Positions 11,640 to 20,168 of a stretch of 64,000 bases of DNA are shown here, piece by piece. Source of the DNA: Mahella australiensis 50-1 BON. GTDB taxonomy: Bacteria > Bacillota > Clostridia > Mahellales > Mahellaceae. The first letter of the stretch is position 1. Each line of letters starts with the position of its first letter. Under the pieces are notes generated by a model. That model ran no database searches. It was not told the DNA's origin and worked only from the letters and a program-made list of their open reading frames with translations. Location of the stretch: assembly GCF_000213255.1 (NCBI RefSeq), contig NC_015520.1, positions 1 through 64,000 on the forward strand. The letters are read 5' to 3'. The translations under genes and the position numbers were made by a program.

Positions 11640-12131
11640 ATGGCAATTAAAAAAATCATGCCGCTGCTGCTTGCGGCGGTGCTTCTTTTCGGATTGTTTT
11701 CCGGCCCTGTTGCTTTCGCTGAAGACACTACTTATAGGCCAAACGAAGATGTCAATTTGAGCCATAAATCCGACAAGGATTCGAGCGGCAAATCGGGCGG
11801 CAAAAGCAGTAACTCAAACAATGGAGGTGGCGGGGCAAACGAAAGTGCCGAACCGGAGGAAGAAGATTGGATATATAGGGGAGAATCAGGCAGAGAGGCC
11901 GAAACAACCACATATACAGACCGGAAGACGCTGTATTATCGTTGGTATGTTGCCTCCGGCCCGGGCTCGATGACAGTGGTATCAAGCGGTGCGCAGGCAG
12001 CCAGTGACGGGTATCACGCAGGCAAGAGCATATCTGCAAGATTCAGCACCGTATGCAGTTATCTGGTCTATTCGGAGCAATGGGTGCAAGATACTGAAGT
12101 GACTAAAAAGGCCGTTTATTTTATGGTATAA
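11640..12131 (+). CDS. Secreted protein of unknown function
   Basis: The 163-residue product has a clear Sec signal peptide ending SGPVAFAED, then a Ser/Gly/Asn/Lys-rich linker (about residues 40-75), an acidic patch (SAEPEEEDW), and a C-terminal region of about 85 residues with TTTYTDRKTLYYRWYVASG. No family is recognised. GGAGG (11628-11632) precedes the ATG at normal distance. It sits behind a terminator and 30 bases before the CWB2 gene, so the two may be expressed together as surface proteins. Confidence 0.75.
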   Translation: MAIKKIMPLLLAAVLLFGLFSGPVAFAEDTTYRPNEDVNLSHKSDKDSSGKSGGKSSNSNNGGGGANESAEPEEEDWIYRGESGREAETTTYTDRKTLYYRWYVASGPGSMTVVSSGAQAASDGYHAGKSISARFSTVCSYLVYSEQWVQDTEVTKKAVYFMV

Positions 12132-12161
12132 TATAGTCAAAAACGGAAGGAGCAAATAGAT

Positions 12162-13595
12162 ATGCGTATGAAAAAGATTGTGCCCATAGCACTTATTATT
12201 GTGTTGGCCATCGGATTTATAGGTGCATTGCCAAGCGGATCTGACAGAGCATATGCAACAGATAATCAGCCGCAGATAACAAGGATGGGCGGGAAAGACC
12301 GGTTTGAAACCAATGCCCAGATAGTGGAGCAAAGCTGGCAAAACGCGGATACGGTTGTCATTATCAGAGGCAGCGGCGACAATAAGTTTGCGGATGCTAT
12401 GTCAGCAAGTACATTAGCTTATCAATATGATGCACCGATATTGCTTGTTAACCAAGACACTATACCTGACCCGATAAGAACTGTGCTTGTTAAATTAAAG
12501 CCGTCCCGTGCTTTTATTGTGGGTGGTACCGGCGTGGTATCGGATAAAATCATTTCTTCGCTGAATACGCTTAATATTAGCAGCGAGCGTGTTTATGGGC
12601 AGGACAGACGTGAAACCGCCATTAAAATAGGCGACAAAGCAAAACAAAAAGGCAGCTTCGATACAGTAATAATAGCAACTGGCCTTAACTTCCCTGATGC
12701 TTTATCTGTTGCACCTATCGCAGCAAAAAATGGATGGCCAATATTGTTTGTAACAAACAAGTTATCATCGCAAGGCTTGGATACCGGCAATAGAAACGCT
12801 TTGCAAAGATGGAATGTAAATAACGTTTATATAGTAGGAGACACGGGAGTGGTGTCCGGTGCAGTAGAAGCAGATGTCAGAAAAACTCTGCCGGGTGCTC
12901 AAATAATCAGGATTGGCGGTAAAGACAGGTATGAAACCTCATTAAATATTGCCAAACGCTTTGATAAAGGAAGCTATGGTGCGGTTACAATAGCAACCGG
13001 CAAAAACTATCCTGATGCGCTTGCGGGCGCCGTATTCGCAGCAAAGAATAATTCACCGATTTTGCTGGCTAACACGTCAAGCAATCTTCAAAGCACAATC
13101 GATTATTTAACGAAAGCTCAATTTAGCAAATGTTTCGTTCTGGGGGCGAAAGATATAATGCCGGATAACTTGATAAGCCAACTGTTTGCCGGCTATGAGG
13201 AACAGCCTACGCCAGAACCTGAACCTGCGCCTGTACCCGAACCGACGCCTGAGCCAGAGCCAGAACCTGTATTATCGGATTGGGCACAGAGCGTAGTTGT
13301 TGAGGATATATTCGTCTTGCCCGGTGATGAGATGAATGTTTATATATCTTTTAAATGGTTAGAAAGAAACGATATTTATTGCTATAAAATGTATTATAAA
13401 GGTGGTTTGGCACAAGATTATACATCATTAGCTGAGCTTAGAAACGCAGATTACAATAACGATCCATATGTTCATACCAGTGGTTTTGGATTTCAGCCAG
13501 ATTATTATAATTTCAGGATAGACGCAATAGGCATTTCAGGCACGGTAATAGATACTGTTACTTTATCAGTTAATACAAAAGATTATAAGAACTAA
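12162..13595 (+). CDS. Cell-wall-binding repeat (CWB2) surface protein
   Basis: A 477-residue exported protein with a signal peptide and three CWB2 repeats (about residues 40-335), seen in the recurring RxGGxDRxETxxxIA-like motifs (TRMGGKDRFETNAQIVEQ, YGQDRRETAIKIG, IRIGGKDRYETSLNIAKRF) and repeated PDAL and PILL segments. CWB2 triplets anchor proteins non-covalently to anionic wall polymers in clostridia. A Pro/Glu linker (PTPEPEPAPVPEPTPEPEPEP) leads to an approximately 110-residue C-terminal beta-rich domain of unknown role. GGAGC lies before the ATG. The unknown tail is the likely functional head displayed at the surface. Confidence 0.93.
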   Translation: MRMKKIVPIALIIVLAIGFIGALPSGSDRAYATDNQPQITRMGGKDRFETNAQIVEQSWQNADTVVIIRGSGDNKFADAMSASTLAYQYDAPILLVNQDTIPDPIRTVLVKLKPSRAFIVGGTGVVSDKIISSLNTLNISSERVYGQDRRETAIKIGDKAKQKGSFDTVIIATGLNFPDALSVAPIAAKNGWPILFVTNKLSSQGLDTGNRNALQRWNVNNVYIVGDTGVVSGAVEADVRKTLPGAQIIRIGGKDRYETSLNIAKRFDKGSYGAVTIATGKNYPDALAGAVFAAKNNSPILLANTSSNLQSTIDYLTKAQFSKCFVLGAKDIMPDNLISQLFAGYEEQPTPEPEPAPVPEPTPEPEPEPVLSDWAQSVVVEDIFVLPGDEMNVYISFKWLERNDIYCYKMYYKGGLAQDYTSLAELRNADYNNDPYVHTSGFGFQPDYYNFRIDAIGISGTVIDTVTLSVNTKDYKN

Positions 13596-13628
13596 CTATA
13601 TAGCTGCTCGAAAGGAGACTGTAAAACT

Positions 13629-14231
13629 ATGTTTAGCAATGGTAATATATTGAAGTTTATAGTTAGTTTTCTATTGATAGTGGGTACTTTCGTACCCACT
13701 ATCAATTTAAACAAGGTTTTTGCTGCTACAACATATCAGCAAACAATATATTTTTCGACAAGTACGTCACGCTCTCAAACTCAAACTATAACTATACCTA
13801 ATTTAGATAGAGTTGTTTCAGCAACTGTAGATACGGGCAGTGTATCTACGACTAAAAGAAGAAACGGCGCGTATCCAAACACAGGTGGTTACAATACCTG
13901 GCCTTAAGGAAGTATTAGGAGTTACAACAACTTCTGGGGAAGCGTAACATACGAAGTTGATGGAGATGATGTGATTTTATATTTAACCGGTAAATCTCCG
14001 GATAGAATTGAGCATCTATCTAAGCCCGCATCATATGCTTCGTCGTTTACTGATAATTCAAGCACGGCTAGTTTTTCCAGTTCATACTGGTATTCTGACA
14101 GTGATGGGTATTCAGGTTATTTAAGTAAAAACGGAAGTCCAATTAATACTTTAATACAAGCTGCAACATATATTTACAGTCAGAAATATACCGGTTATAT
14201 TTATGGCCCAACATCTTCACAATATGAATAG
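13629..14231 (+). pseudogene. Secreted protein gene with in-frame TAA
   Basis: A 200-codon frame is cut once by TAA at 13905-13907. The first part (92 residues) has a signal peptide ending NKVFAA and a Thr/Ser-rich beta region; after the stop the frame continues without another stop (GSIRSYNNFWGSVTYEVDGD onwards to 14231). The sequence around the stop reads smoothly (GGYNTWP-stop-GSIRSYNNF), which argues for one protein. A GTG at 13971 with GGAG before it could restart translation but would cut into the apparent domain. AAAGGAGAC precedes the first ATG. No family recognised; probably another surface protein next to the CWB2 gene. Confidence 0.65.
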
Positions 14232-14258
14232 CGGCGGATTACAGTTGGTTAAATAAAT

Positions 14259-14294
14259 AAGGCTGAATCTATAAAGATTTACAGCCTTTGTTAA
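14259..14294 (+). terminator. Terminator at end of surface-protein cluster
   Basis: AAGGCTG-AATCT and AGATT-TA-CAGCCTT form an imperfect long stem followed by TTGTT; it ends the surface-protein cluster. Confidence 0.75.
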
Positions 14295-14402
14295 GATGCA
14301 ATTGATATAACATTATTTCATAATTCGACACAATTGTCATAACTTAAACATGATGATGTAATAAAATAGTAATAAAAAATTCGGCAAAAAGTATTGATTT
14401 TG

Positions 14403-14421
14403 ATATAACTATATGTTATAT
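14403..14421. promoter_or_regulatory. Inverted repeat, candidate operator
   Basis: ATATAAC-TATAT-GTTATAT is a perfect 7-base inverted repeat with a 5-base centre, about 70 bases before the GntR/LacI-type regulator gene and close to a possible -35 (TTGATT, 14394-14399). It could be an autoregulatory site. The surrounding gap (14295-14492) holds no gene. Confidence 0.45.
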
Positions 14422-14492
14422 TTGTAGCATAATGATATGTGTATTGGTTTGCTGGGAATAAGGTATGATTATGGAGGAATGAGTAGGGCTTT

Positions 14493-15596
14493 ATGGAAGA
14501 TAAAAAAGAGACTTTATATTCTCAAATTATAAATGATATAAAGCAACAAATTTTAAGTGGGGTGCTTAAACCAGGAGATAAGCTTCCTACTGAGTTAGAA
14601 CTGGCCGAATTATATAATGTTAGCAGGACAACATCTCAAAGAGCATTGATTGAATTGGAAAGAGAAGGCTTCATATCAAGAAAGCAAGGTAAGGGTAGCT
14701 TTGTATTATCATCCGAATTAAGGGGTAATCGCTCTGGCTTCAATAAAATAGTGTCTATTATATTGCCCGATAGCGGACCTAGCGGAAGGTTAATAGAATA
14801 TATAAATGGTGCAAGCGACTATTTGAACAAAAGAGGTTATTACCTTACTGTTCATACAACTAGCAATAATTTAAGCGAGGAACGGGATTCATTAAAGAAT
14901 CTATTACATAGTAGTATAAGCGGTGCTATTTTTTACCCGACCGAAAGAAAGAATTTTGATATATTATATTTATTGCATTTGAACAATTATCCAATAGTCA
15001 CTATAGATAAGCGATTCCAGTCACTGCCGTTACCTTATGCCATATCCGATAACTTCGATGGAGGATATAAAGCTACATCATTTCTTATAAAGAATGGGCA
15101 TAGCCGTATCGCATATATATCGACATTACCTATAGAAGATATAAGTAGTATAAGGGAACGGTTTTTCGGATACTGCGCCGCTCTAAAAGAAAATAACATC
15201 GCGATAGATACCGATCTATTTTACTTTAATTTTTGCTACAATAATGATGATGAAAACGGCAATTCTAAAAGTATGGATATGCTAGATGACTTACTGAGAA
15301 ACGGTATAACCGCTATATTTACCGAACATGATTATTTAGCCATTATAATATATAGAATGCTTCGTAAAATGAATGTGAGAGTACCTGAAGATGTGTCGTT
15401 GATCGGCTTCGACAATATTGAAATGCTTGAGCATTTAGATATCCCGTTAACAACGATAAACCAAAACTTTTATGAAATAGGTAAAACTGCTGCAGGTATT
15501 GTAGTCGAGATGATAGAAAATGGATATTGCGAAGCACCCCAAAAAATCATACCTGTAGACATGGTCTTCGGGGAAAGCGTTGCTGATATTAAATAG
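14493..15596 (+). CDS. GntR-HTH / LacI-type sugar-binding transcription regulator
   Basis: A 367-residue regulator of the AraR type. It has an N-terminal GntR winged helix (about residues 5-70: LYSQIINDIKQQILSG, LPTELELAELYNVSRTT, GFISRKQGKGSFV) followed by a LacI/periplasmic-binding-like effector domain (about residues 85-365) with FTEHDYLAIIIYRMLRKMNV and GFDNIEMLEHLDIPLTTI. Such proteins bind an operator until a sugar is bound. It lies directly before the GH38 mannosidase and its transporter, so mannosidase substrates or products are likely effectors. A perfect inverted repeat lies in its own promoter region. Confidence 0.9.
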   Translation: MEDKKETLYSQIINDIKQQILSGVLKPGDKLPTELELAELYNVSRTTSQRALIELEREGFISRKQGKGSFVLSSELRGNRSGFNKIVSIILPDSGPSGRLIEYINGASDYLNKRGYYLTVHTTSNNLSEERDSLKNLLHSSISGAIFYPTERKNFDILYLLHLNNYPIVTIDKRFQSLPLPYAISDNFDGGYKATSFLIKNGHSRIAYISTLPIEDISSIRERFFGYCAALKENNIAIDTDLFYFNFCYNNDDENGNSKSMDMLDDLLRNGITAIFTEHDYLAIIIYRMLRKMNVRVPEDVSLIGFDNIEMLEHLDIPLTTINQNFYEIGKTAAGIVVEMIENGYCEAPQKIIPVDMVFGESVADIK

Positions 15597-15648
15597 GTAA
15601 TAATATAGGTTTATATAAATATAATACAAAATCTAAGGAGGACTGGTT

Positions 15649-18534
15649 ATGAGTATAGTGATATCTAAACTGAATGATATCAAGAAACAAATGCCGGCAG
15701 GATATTGGACCGGCGATGTTGTTAACCAACTTCGCAATGCATCATTTAACGGCATACTTTTTGATTCATGGTATTGGAGCAACAGGATCATCTCACAACT
15801 AGAATACGCCGCAAAACTGTCTGAAGTCAATGGTGGGGAATATGACAATACGGTAAACACCGCTATCCGGTTTATATGCGACAGCTATAACCACGATGGC
15901 ACCATAACAAAGCAGGCGGCTTCAGAAGCTGAGAAAATGATATCGCCCCTGTCAGGTGCAGCAAAAGCATTTAAAATAATATGCGCTGCCCATGCCCACA
16001 TAGACATGAATTGGATGTGGCGCTGGGATGAAACGGTGGCTGTAACGCTGGATACATTCCGTACCATGCTAGACCTGATGAATGAATATCCCGAATTCAC
16101 ATTTTCACAGTCGCAGGCATCGGTGTATAGAATTGTTGAAGAATATGCTCCCGAGATGCTGGAAGAGATCAAAGCAAGAATAAAAGAGGGTCGATGGGAA
16201 GTAACCGCCTCCACGTGGGTGGAAAATGACAAAAATATGCCTAACGGCGAAAGCATGGCAAGGCATATCCTATATACCAAACGATATTTATCAAATCTAC
16301 TGGATATCGATCCCGATTCACTGCAAATAGACTTCGAACCCGATACATTTGGACACAGCGTAAATATACCCGAAATTCTTTTCAAAGGTGGAGTAAAATA
16401 TTACTATCATTGCCGCGGTTATGAAGGGCATAACATATATAAGTGGATAGCCCCGTCAGGCAAATCCATAATATCTTACCGCGAGCCGTTCTGGTATAAC
16501 AGTAGTATAGAATCATCTATGGCACTGTATGTACCCGAATTCTGCACTAAATACAATATGGATACCATGCTCAAAGTCTACGGTGTAGGTGACCATGGCG
16601 GCGGTCCGACCAGGCGCGACATCGAGCGGATCATAGATATGAATACATGGCCGGTATTCCCGCAAATACGCTTCGGTAAACTTGCCGAGTATTTTGCTTT
16701 GGCAGAAAAAGTCGCCGATAAACTGCCCGAAGTCAAAGGCGAGCTGAACTTCATATTCACCGGCTGCTATACATCCCAAAGCAGGATAAAGATGGCTGAC
16801 AGGATAGGCGAAGCCACATTGAACGAAGCAGAAGCGTTCAATGCCATCTCATCGCTGTGTACCGCATCGAGATATTCGGCCGACGAATTTGCACGAGCAT
16901 GGCAAAACGTACTGTTCAATCATTTCCACGACATAACACCCGGTTCATGCATAATAGATACACGCGAATACGCCATGGGCCTCTTTCAAAAAACCATGGC
17001 TGTAGCCAATACCCGCCGCAGCCTCTCCATGCGTGTCATAGGCAAAGAAATAGACACATCAGGCCTCATCGTAGAAGAAGAAAACATAAAAGAGAGCATG
17101 TCCGAAGGAGCCGGCGCCGGCTACGGTATAAAAGACTTCAGCGCCATGCAGGGTGAACGAGGCCGCGGCAAGACCAGGATATTCCACATATTCAATCCAG
17201 CAACATTCGAACGCAGCGAAGCCGTTGAAATTACAATATGGGATTGGCAGGGAAACATCGATAAGATAACGTTCAAAAACGACAAAGGCGATACCGTACC
17301 ACACCAATTATTGGACCATGGTTTCAACAATTACTGGGGCCACAGCTATCTGCGCGTATTAATAAATGCAGACGTGCCCGCATGCGGCTATGCCACATAT
17401 ACCATGAGTGAGGCCAAAGATAACCAGGTTGCGGTGCACATGCCACATGACCCGAGGGTAGAAAACCCCTATGAATTTGTTCTGGAAAATGAGCTGATAA
17501 AAGTAACATTTGATCCCCAAAATGCGTCTATAATATCGCTTGTCGATAAAACTAACAATAAAGAATTAACCGATAATAACAGGCCTGTAGGTATATTCAG
17601 ACTGATAGAAGAAGATGCGATGCGCGGCGGAACAGCATGGGTTGTAGGGCGTTATATGAACATAGAAAATCTACTCGAAAATGTAAAGATTCAAAAGATC
17701 CATTATCAAAACCAAATCATACGCCAGTCCATTGCTTATGATATAACCTTCCGTGACTCGACGCTAAAGGTTACAGTATCATTAGATTGCTATAGTGCCG
17801 CACTAAAATACAACGTAGAATGCGACTGGCATGAAATAGGCAAACCAGGAGACCGGGTGCCACAGCTTGGATTTTATATGCCGCTGCCTTACAAGAGTGC
17901 GAGCTATAAATACGACGTACCGTTCGGAGTCATAGAACGCCAGGGCATGGATATGGATGTACCAGGCAACAGCTTTGCCGTAGGAGTAAACAATGATATC
18001 GGCGCTAAATCTATAATGCTCATAACCGATTCGAAATACGGCTTCCGCTGCAACGACGACGCTATGTCCATAACGCTCATAAGGAGCTCCGTAGACCCTG
18101 ATCCCTATCCCGAATTCGGCATTCATAAATTCAACTTTGCCGTATGCCTGGCGTCAGCCCAATCCAACAAAGCGCTTATAGAAGAAGCTTACGCATTCAA
18201 TCATCCGCTTAATTTCGTATCGGATATCGCCCATAAAGGTTCGTTGCCGCTTACCAAGAGCTTTATAGCATTGCAATCGGGCAGCGTGGCCGTTTCGGGC
18301 ATAAAGATGCCTGAGACAGATGGTTCGGATAAACTTATCGTACGCGTGTATGAAACCGAAGGTACACAGACCACGGCAAAGCTGCAATTCTTCCGCGATG
18401 TGTTAAAGGCGGGCATAGTGGACATAAACGAAAAACCGATGGCGGGGGCTTCTGCTGTCGAGGTAGACGGTCATAAGGTTGCATTCGAGGTTGCGCCGTA
18501 TAGCGTGGCCAGCCTCTGCGTGGAATTTAAGTAG
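15649..18534 (+). CDS. Alpha-mannosidase, glycoside hydrolase family 38
   Basis: Zn-dependent retaining alpha-mannosidase, 961 residues, no signal peptide, so presumably cytoplasmic. The GH38 motifs are clear: Zn-binding HAHIDMNWMW (His117, Asp119), the substrate region EGRWEVTASTWVENDKNMP, the nucleophile in EPDTFGHSVNIPEIL (Asp232) and the downstream NVLFNHFHDITPGS with a further Zn ligand; the rest is the C-terminal beta domains. AAGGAGGA (15635-15642) precedes the ATG. The gene lies between its likely regulator and two sugar-binding lipoproteins, pointing to intracellular trimming of imported alpha-mannosides. The aglycone and linkage cannot be read from the sequence. Confidence 0.95.
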   Translation: MSIVISKLNDIKKQMPAGYWTGDVVNQLRNASFNGILFDSWYWSNRIISQLEYAAKLSEVNGGEYDNTVNTAIRFICDSYNHDGTITKQAASEAEKMISPLSGAAKAFKIICAAHAHIDMNWMWRWDETVAVTLDTFRTMLDLMNEYPEFTFSQSQASVYRIVEEYAPEMLEEIKARIKEGRWEVTASTWVENDKNMPNGESMARHILYTKRYLSNLLDIDPDSLQIDFEPDTFGHSVNIPEILFKGGVKYYYHCRGYEGHNIYKWIAPSGKSIISYREPFWYNSSIESSMALYVPEFCTKYNMDTMLKVYGVGDHGGGPTRRDIERIIDMNTWPVFPQIRFGKLAEYFALAEKVADKLPEVKGELNFIFTGCYTSQSRIKMADRIGEATLNEAEAFNAISSLCTASRYSADEFARAWQNVLFNHFHDITPGSCIIDTREYAMGLFQKTMAVANTRRSLSMRVIGKEIDTSGLIVEEENIKESMSEGAGAGYGIKDFSAMQGERGRGKTRIFHIFNPATFERSEAVEITIWDWQGNIDKITFKNDKGDTVPHQLLDHGFNNYWGHSYLRVLINADVPACGYATYTMSEAKDNQVAVHMPHDPRVENPYEFVLENELIKVTFDPQNASIISLVDKTNNKELTDNNRPVGIFRLIEEDAMRGGTAWVVGRYMNIENLLENVKIQKIHYQNQIIRQSIAYDITFRDSTLKVTVSLDCYSAALKYNVECDWHEIGKPGDRVPQLGFYMPLPYKSASYKYDVPFGVIERQGMDMDVPGNSFAVGVNNDIGAKSIMLITDSKYGFRCNDDAMSITLIRSSVDPDPYPEFGIHKFNFAVCLASAQSNKALIEEAYAFNHPLNFVSDIAHKGSLPLTKSFIALQSGSVAVSGIKMPETDGSDKLIVRVYETEGTQTTAKLQFFRDVLKAGIVDINEKPMAGASAVEVDGHKVAFEVAPYSVASLCVEFK

Positions 18535-18540
18535 ATGTTA

Positions 18541-18572
18541 AAGGCAAGGCGGCAAATGCCTGCCTTGCCTTG
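18541..18572 (+). terminator. Strong hairpin after mannosidase
   Basis: AAGGCAAGGC and GCCTTGCCTT pair over 10 bases with an inner GGC/GCC stem. There is no T run, so it may stop or process the transcript rather than act as a classic terminator. Confidence 0.55.
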
Positions 18573-18664
18573 ACATATATACTGTTTATTTTAAGGGGGG
18601 AGAAACGATGACGTAATAGAAAATATATCGATATATGTTTATTATAGAAAGGGAGGTAGACAAA

Positions 18665-20104
18665 ATGAAAAAATTTATAATCGTGTTATTGGTTGGATTA
18701 ATGATAATGTCTTTGGCAGCTTGTGGTGGTACATCATCTACAGATAAAAGCAACAAACCAGCCGAGACGAATAAGACTGGTGATAATGCCGAACAACCCA
18801 CCAGCGGCGAGAAGGTAAAGGTTATAGTATGGGGATTGAATCCTTTGGCTGTAGGCAGCGGTAATAAAGAAATGATAGATGCCTTCAATAAGAGCCATCC
18901 GAATATCGAGATGGTACCTCAGTCCACGCCTGGTACCGGCGGCTATGCGACGCAGGATGTGACGAAGCTGTTAGCGGCTATAGCCGGTGGTACGCCCCCG
19001 GATATAACATGGTTGGATAGATTTACGGCTGCCCAATTCGCTGCACGCAACGCTCTGTCTCCTTTGGATGAGTATATAGAAGCAGGTGGATTGGATATGG
19101 GTCAATATGCTAGCTATGCCGTAGATGAGATCAAGTTTGACGGGAAAATATGGGCATTGCCGTGGGATACGGATACACGTCCTTTCTATTGGAATAAAGA
19201 TGTGTTCCAAAAAGCCGGTTTAGATCCTGAAACACCTCCGAATACATGGGATGAATTGTTGGATTACAGCAAAAAGCTAACGGTGACCGATGCCAAAGGC
19301 AATTTCAAACAAATCGGTTTTATACCGAATTTCGGCAACAGCTGGTTATATCTGTATGGCTTCCAAAACGGCGCTAAATTCCTGAGTGACGACGGCAGAA
19401 CGGCGCTTTTGAATGCCCCTGAGGTAGTCGAAGCATTAGAGTTTATGGTGAAGGGTTATGACTTACTGGGCGGTGCCAAAAAGGTTAACGCATACTCATC
19501 GACTTTCCAGGGCGAAGCCAATGATCCTTTCCTTACCGGCCAGGTGGCTATGATCATAAACGTTAATAACGCATTACAAGGTTGGTCGAGATATAAGCCT
19601 GATCTCAACTTCGGTGCAGCTTTAGCACCTACGCCGACCGGGGAGAACAAGATAACATGGAGCGGCGGCTGGTCTTGGGCTATGCCTAAAGGCGCCAAAC
19701 ATCCTAAAGAAGCTTTTGAGGTTATGAAATGGTTGACTACAGAGGGTATAAAAGTCCAGCAGCAAGGTGCTGCGGATTATAACAAGAAGCAGGGAAGAGA
19801 TATATTTATTCCTTTTCCTGCCGCCTATACGCCGGCTAACGAGGAGCTCATTAAGACCTATATAGATCCGCTATCCAACGAGACCTTTAAGAAAGCGGCA
19901 CAGGTAGGTATGGACGCTATGAGCGTGTCCAGAGCCCGGCCGGTATCTCCGGTAGGCGAGGTACTATGGACCGAGCATGCCAGAGCCATAGATAAAGCCA
20001 TATATCATGAGATGACGCCTAAAGAGGCATTGGATGCCGGCAATAAGGCGGTTCAGGCGGAGCTCGATAAATTCTGGGCCGAGTACGACGCAAGCCATAA
20101 ATGA
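18665..20104 (+). CDS. Sugar ABC transporter substrate-binding lipoprotein (copy 1)
   Basis: Extracytoplasmic solute-binding protein family 1, 479 residues. It has a lipoprotein signal with lipobox SLAAC (Cys20), a Thr/Ser/Asn-rich spacer, and the two-lobed binding fold beginning VKVIVWGLNPLAVGSGNKE, with ITWLDRFTAAQFAARNALSP and WSGGWSWAMPKGAKHPKEAF. The ATG at 18665 follows GGGAGGTAGAC; an upstream ATG at 18635 lacks a ribosome site and would mask the lipobox. It is a close tandem paralogue of the next gene; the ligand-facing stretch WALPWDTDTRPFYW differs between them. It most likely delivers oligosaccharide to the permeases at 21671 and 22582. Confidence 0.95.
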   Translation: MKKFIIVLLVGLMIMSLAACGGTSSTDKSNKPAETNKTGDNAEQPTSGEKVKVIVWGLNPLAVGSGNKEMIDAFNKSHPNIEMVPQSTPGTGGYATQDVTKLLAAIAGGTPPDITWLDRFTAAQFAARNALSPLDEYIEAGGLDMGQYASYAVDEIKFDGKIWALPWDTDTRPFYWNKDVFQKAGLDPETPPNTWDELLDYSKKLTVTDAKGNFKQIGFIPNFGNSWLYLYGFQNGAKFLSDDGRTALLNAPEVVEALEFMVKGYDLLGGAKKVNAYSSTFQGEANDPFLTGQVAMIINVNNALQGWSRYKPDLNFGAALAPTPTGENKITWSGGWSWAMPKGAKHPKEAFEVMKWLTTEGIKVQQQGAADYNKKQGRDIFIPFPAAYTPANEELIKTYIDPLSNETFKKAAQVGMDAMSVSRARPVSPVGEVLWTEHARAIDKAIYHEMTPKEALDAGNKAVQAELDKFWAEYDASHK

Positions 20105-20128
20105 TAAGGGGCTTAAGCCTCTTATCAT
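20101..20128 (+). terminator. Intergenic hairpin between the two binding-protein genes
   Basis: TGATAAG-GGGCTTAAGCC-TCTTATCA is a near-perfect hairpin without a T run, starting at the stop codon. A related hairpin follows the second copy. It probably protects upstream mRNA or lowers downstream expression. Confidence 0.6.
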
Positions 20129-20168
20129 TGGAATTTATCTTATTTTCAGACAGAAATGAGGGGGAGAA

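Noticed and set aside
13201-13270. Short tandem repeats (CCTGAACCTG-like) as a possible repeat array
   Set aside because: They encode the Pro-Glu linker of the CWB2 protein in frame; no CRISPR-like spacers. No CRISPR array was seen anywhere.
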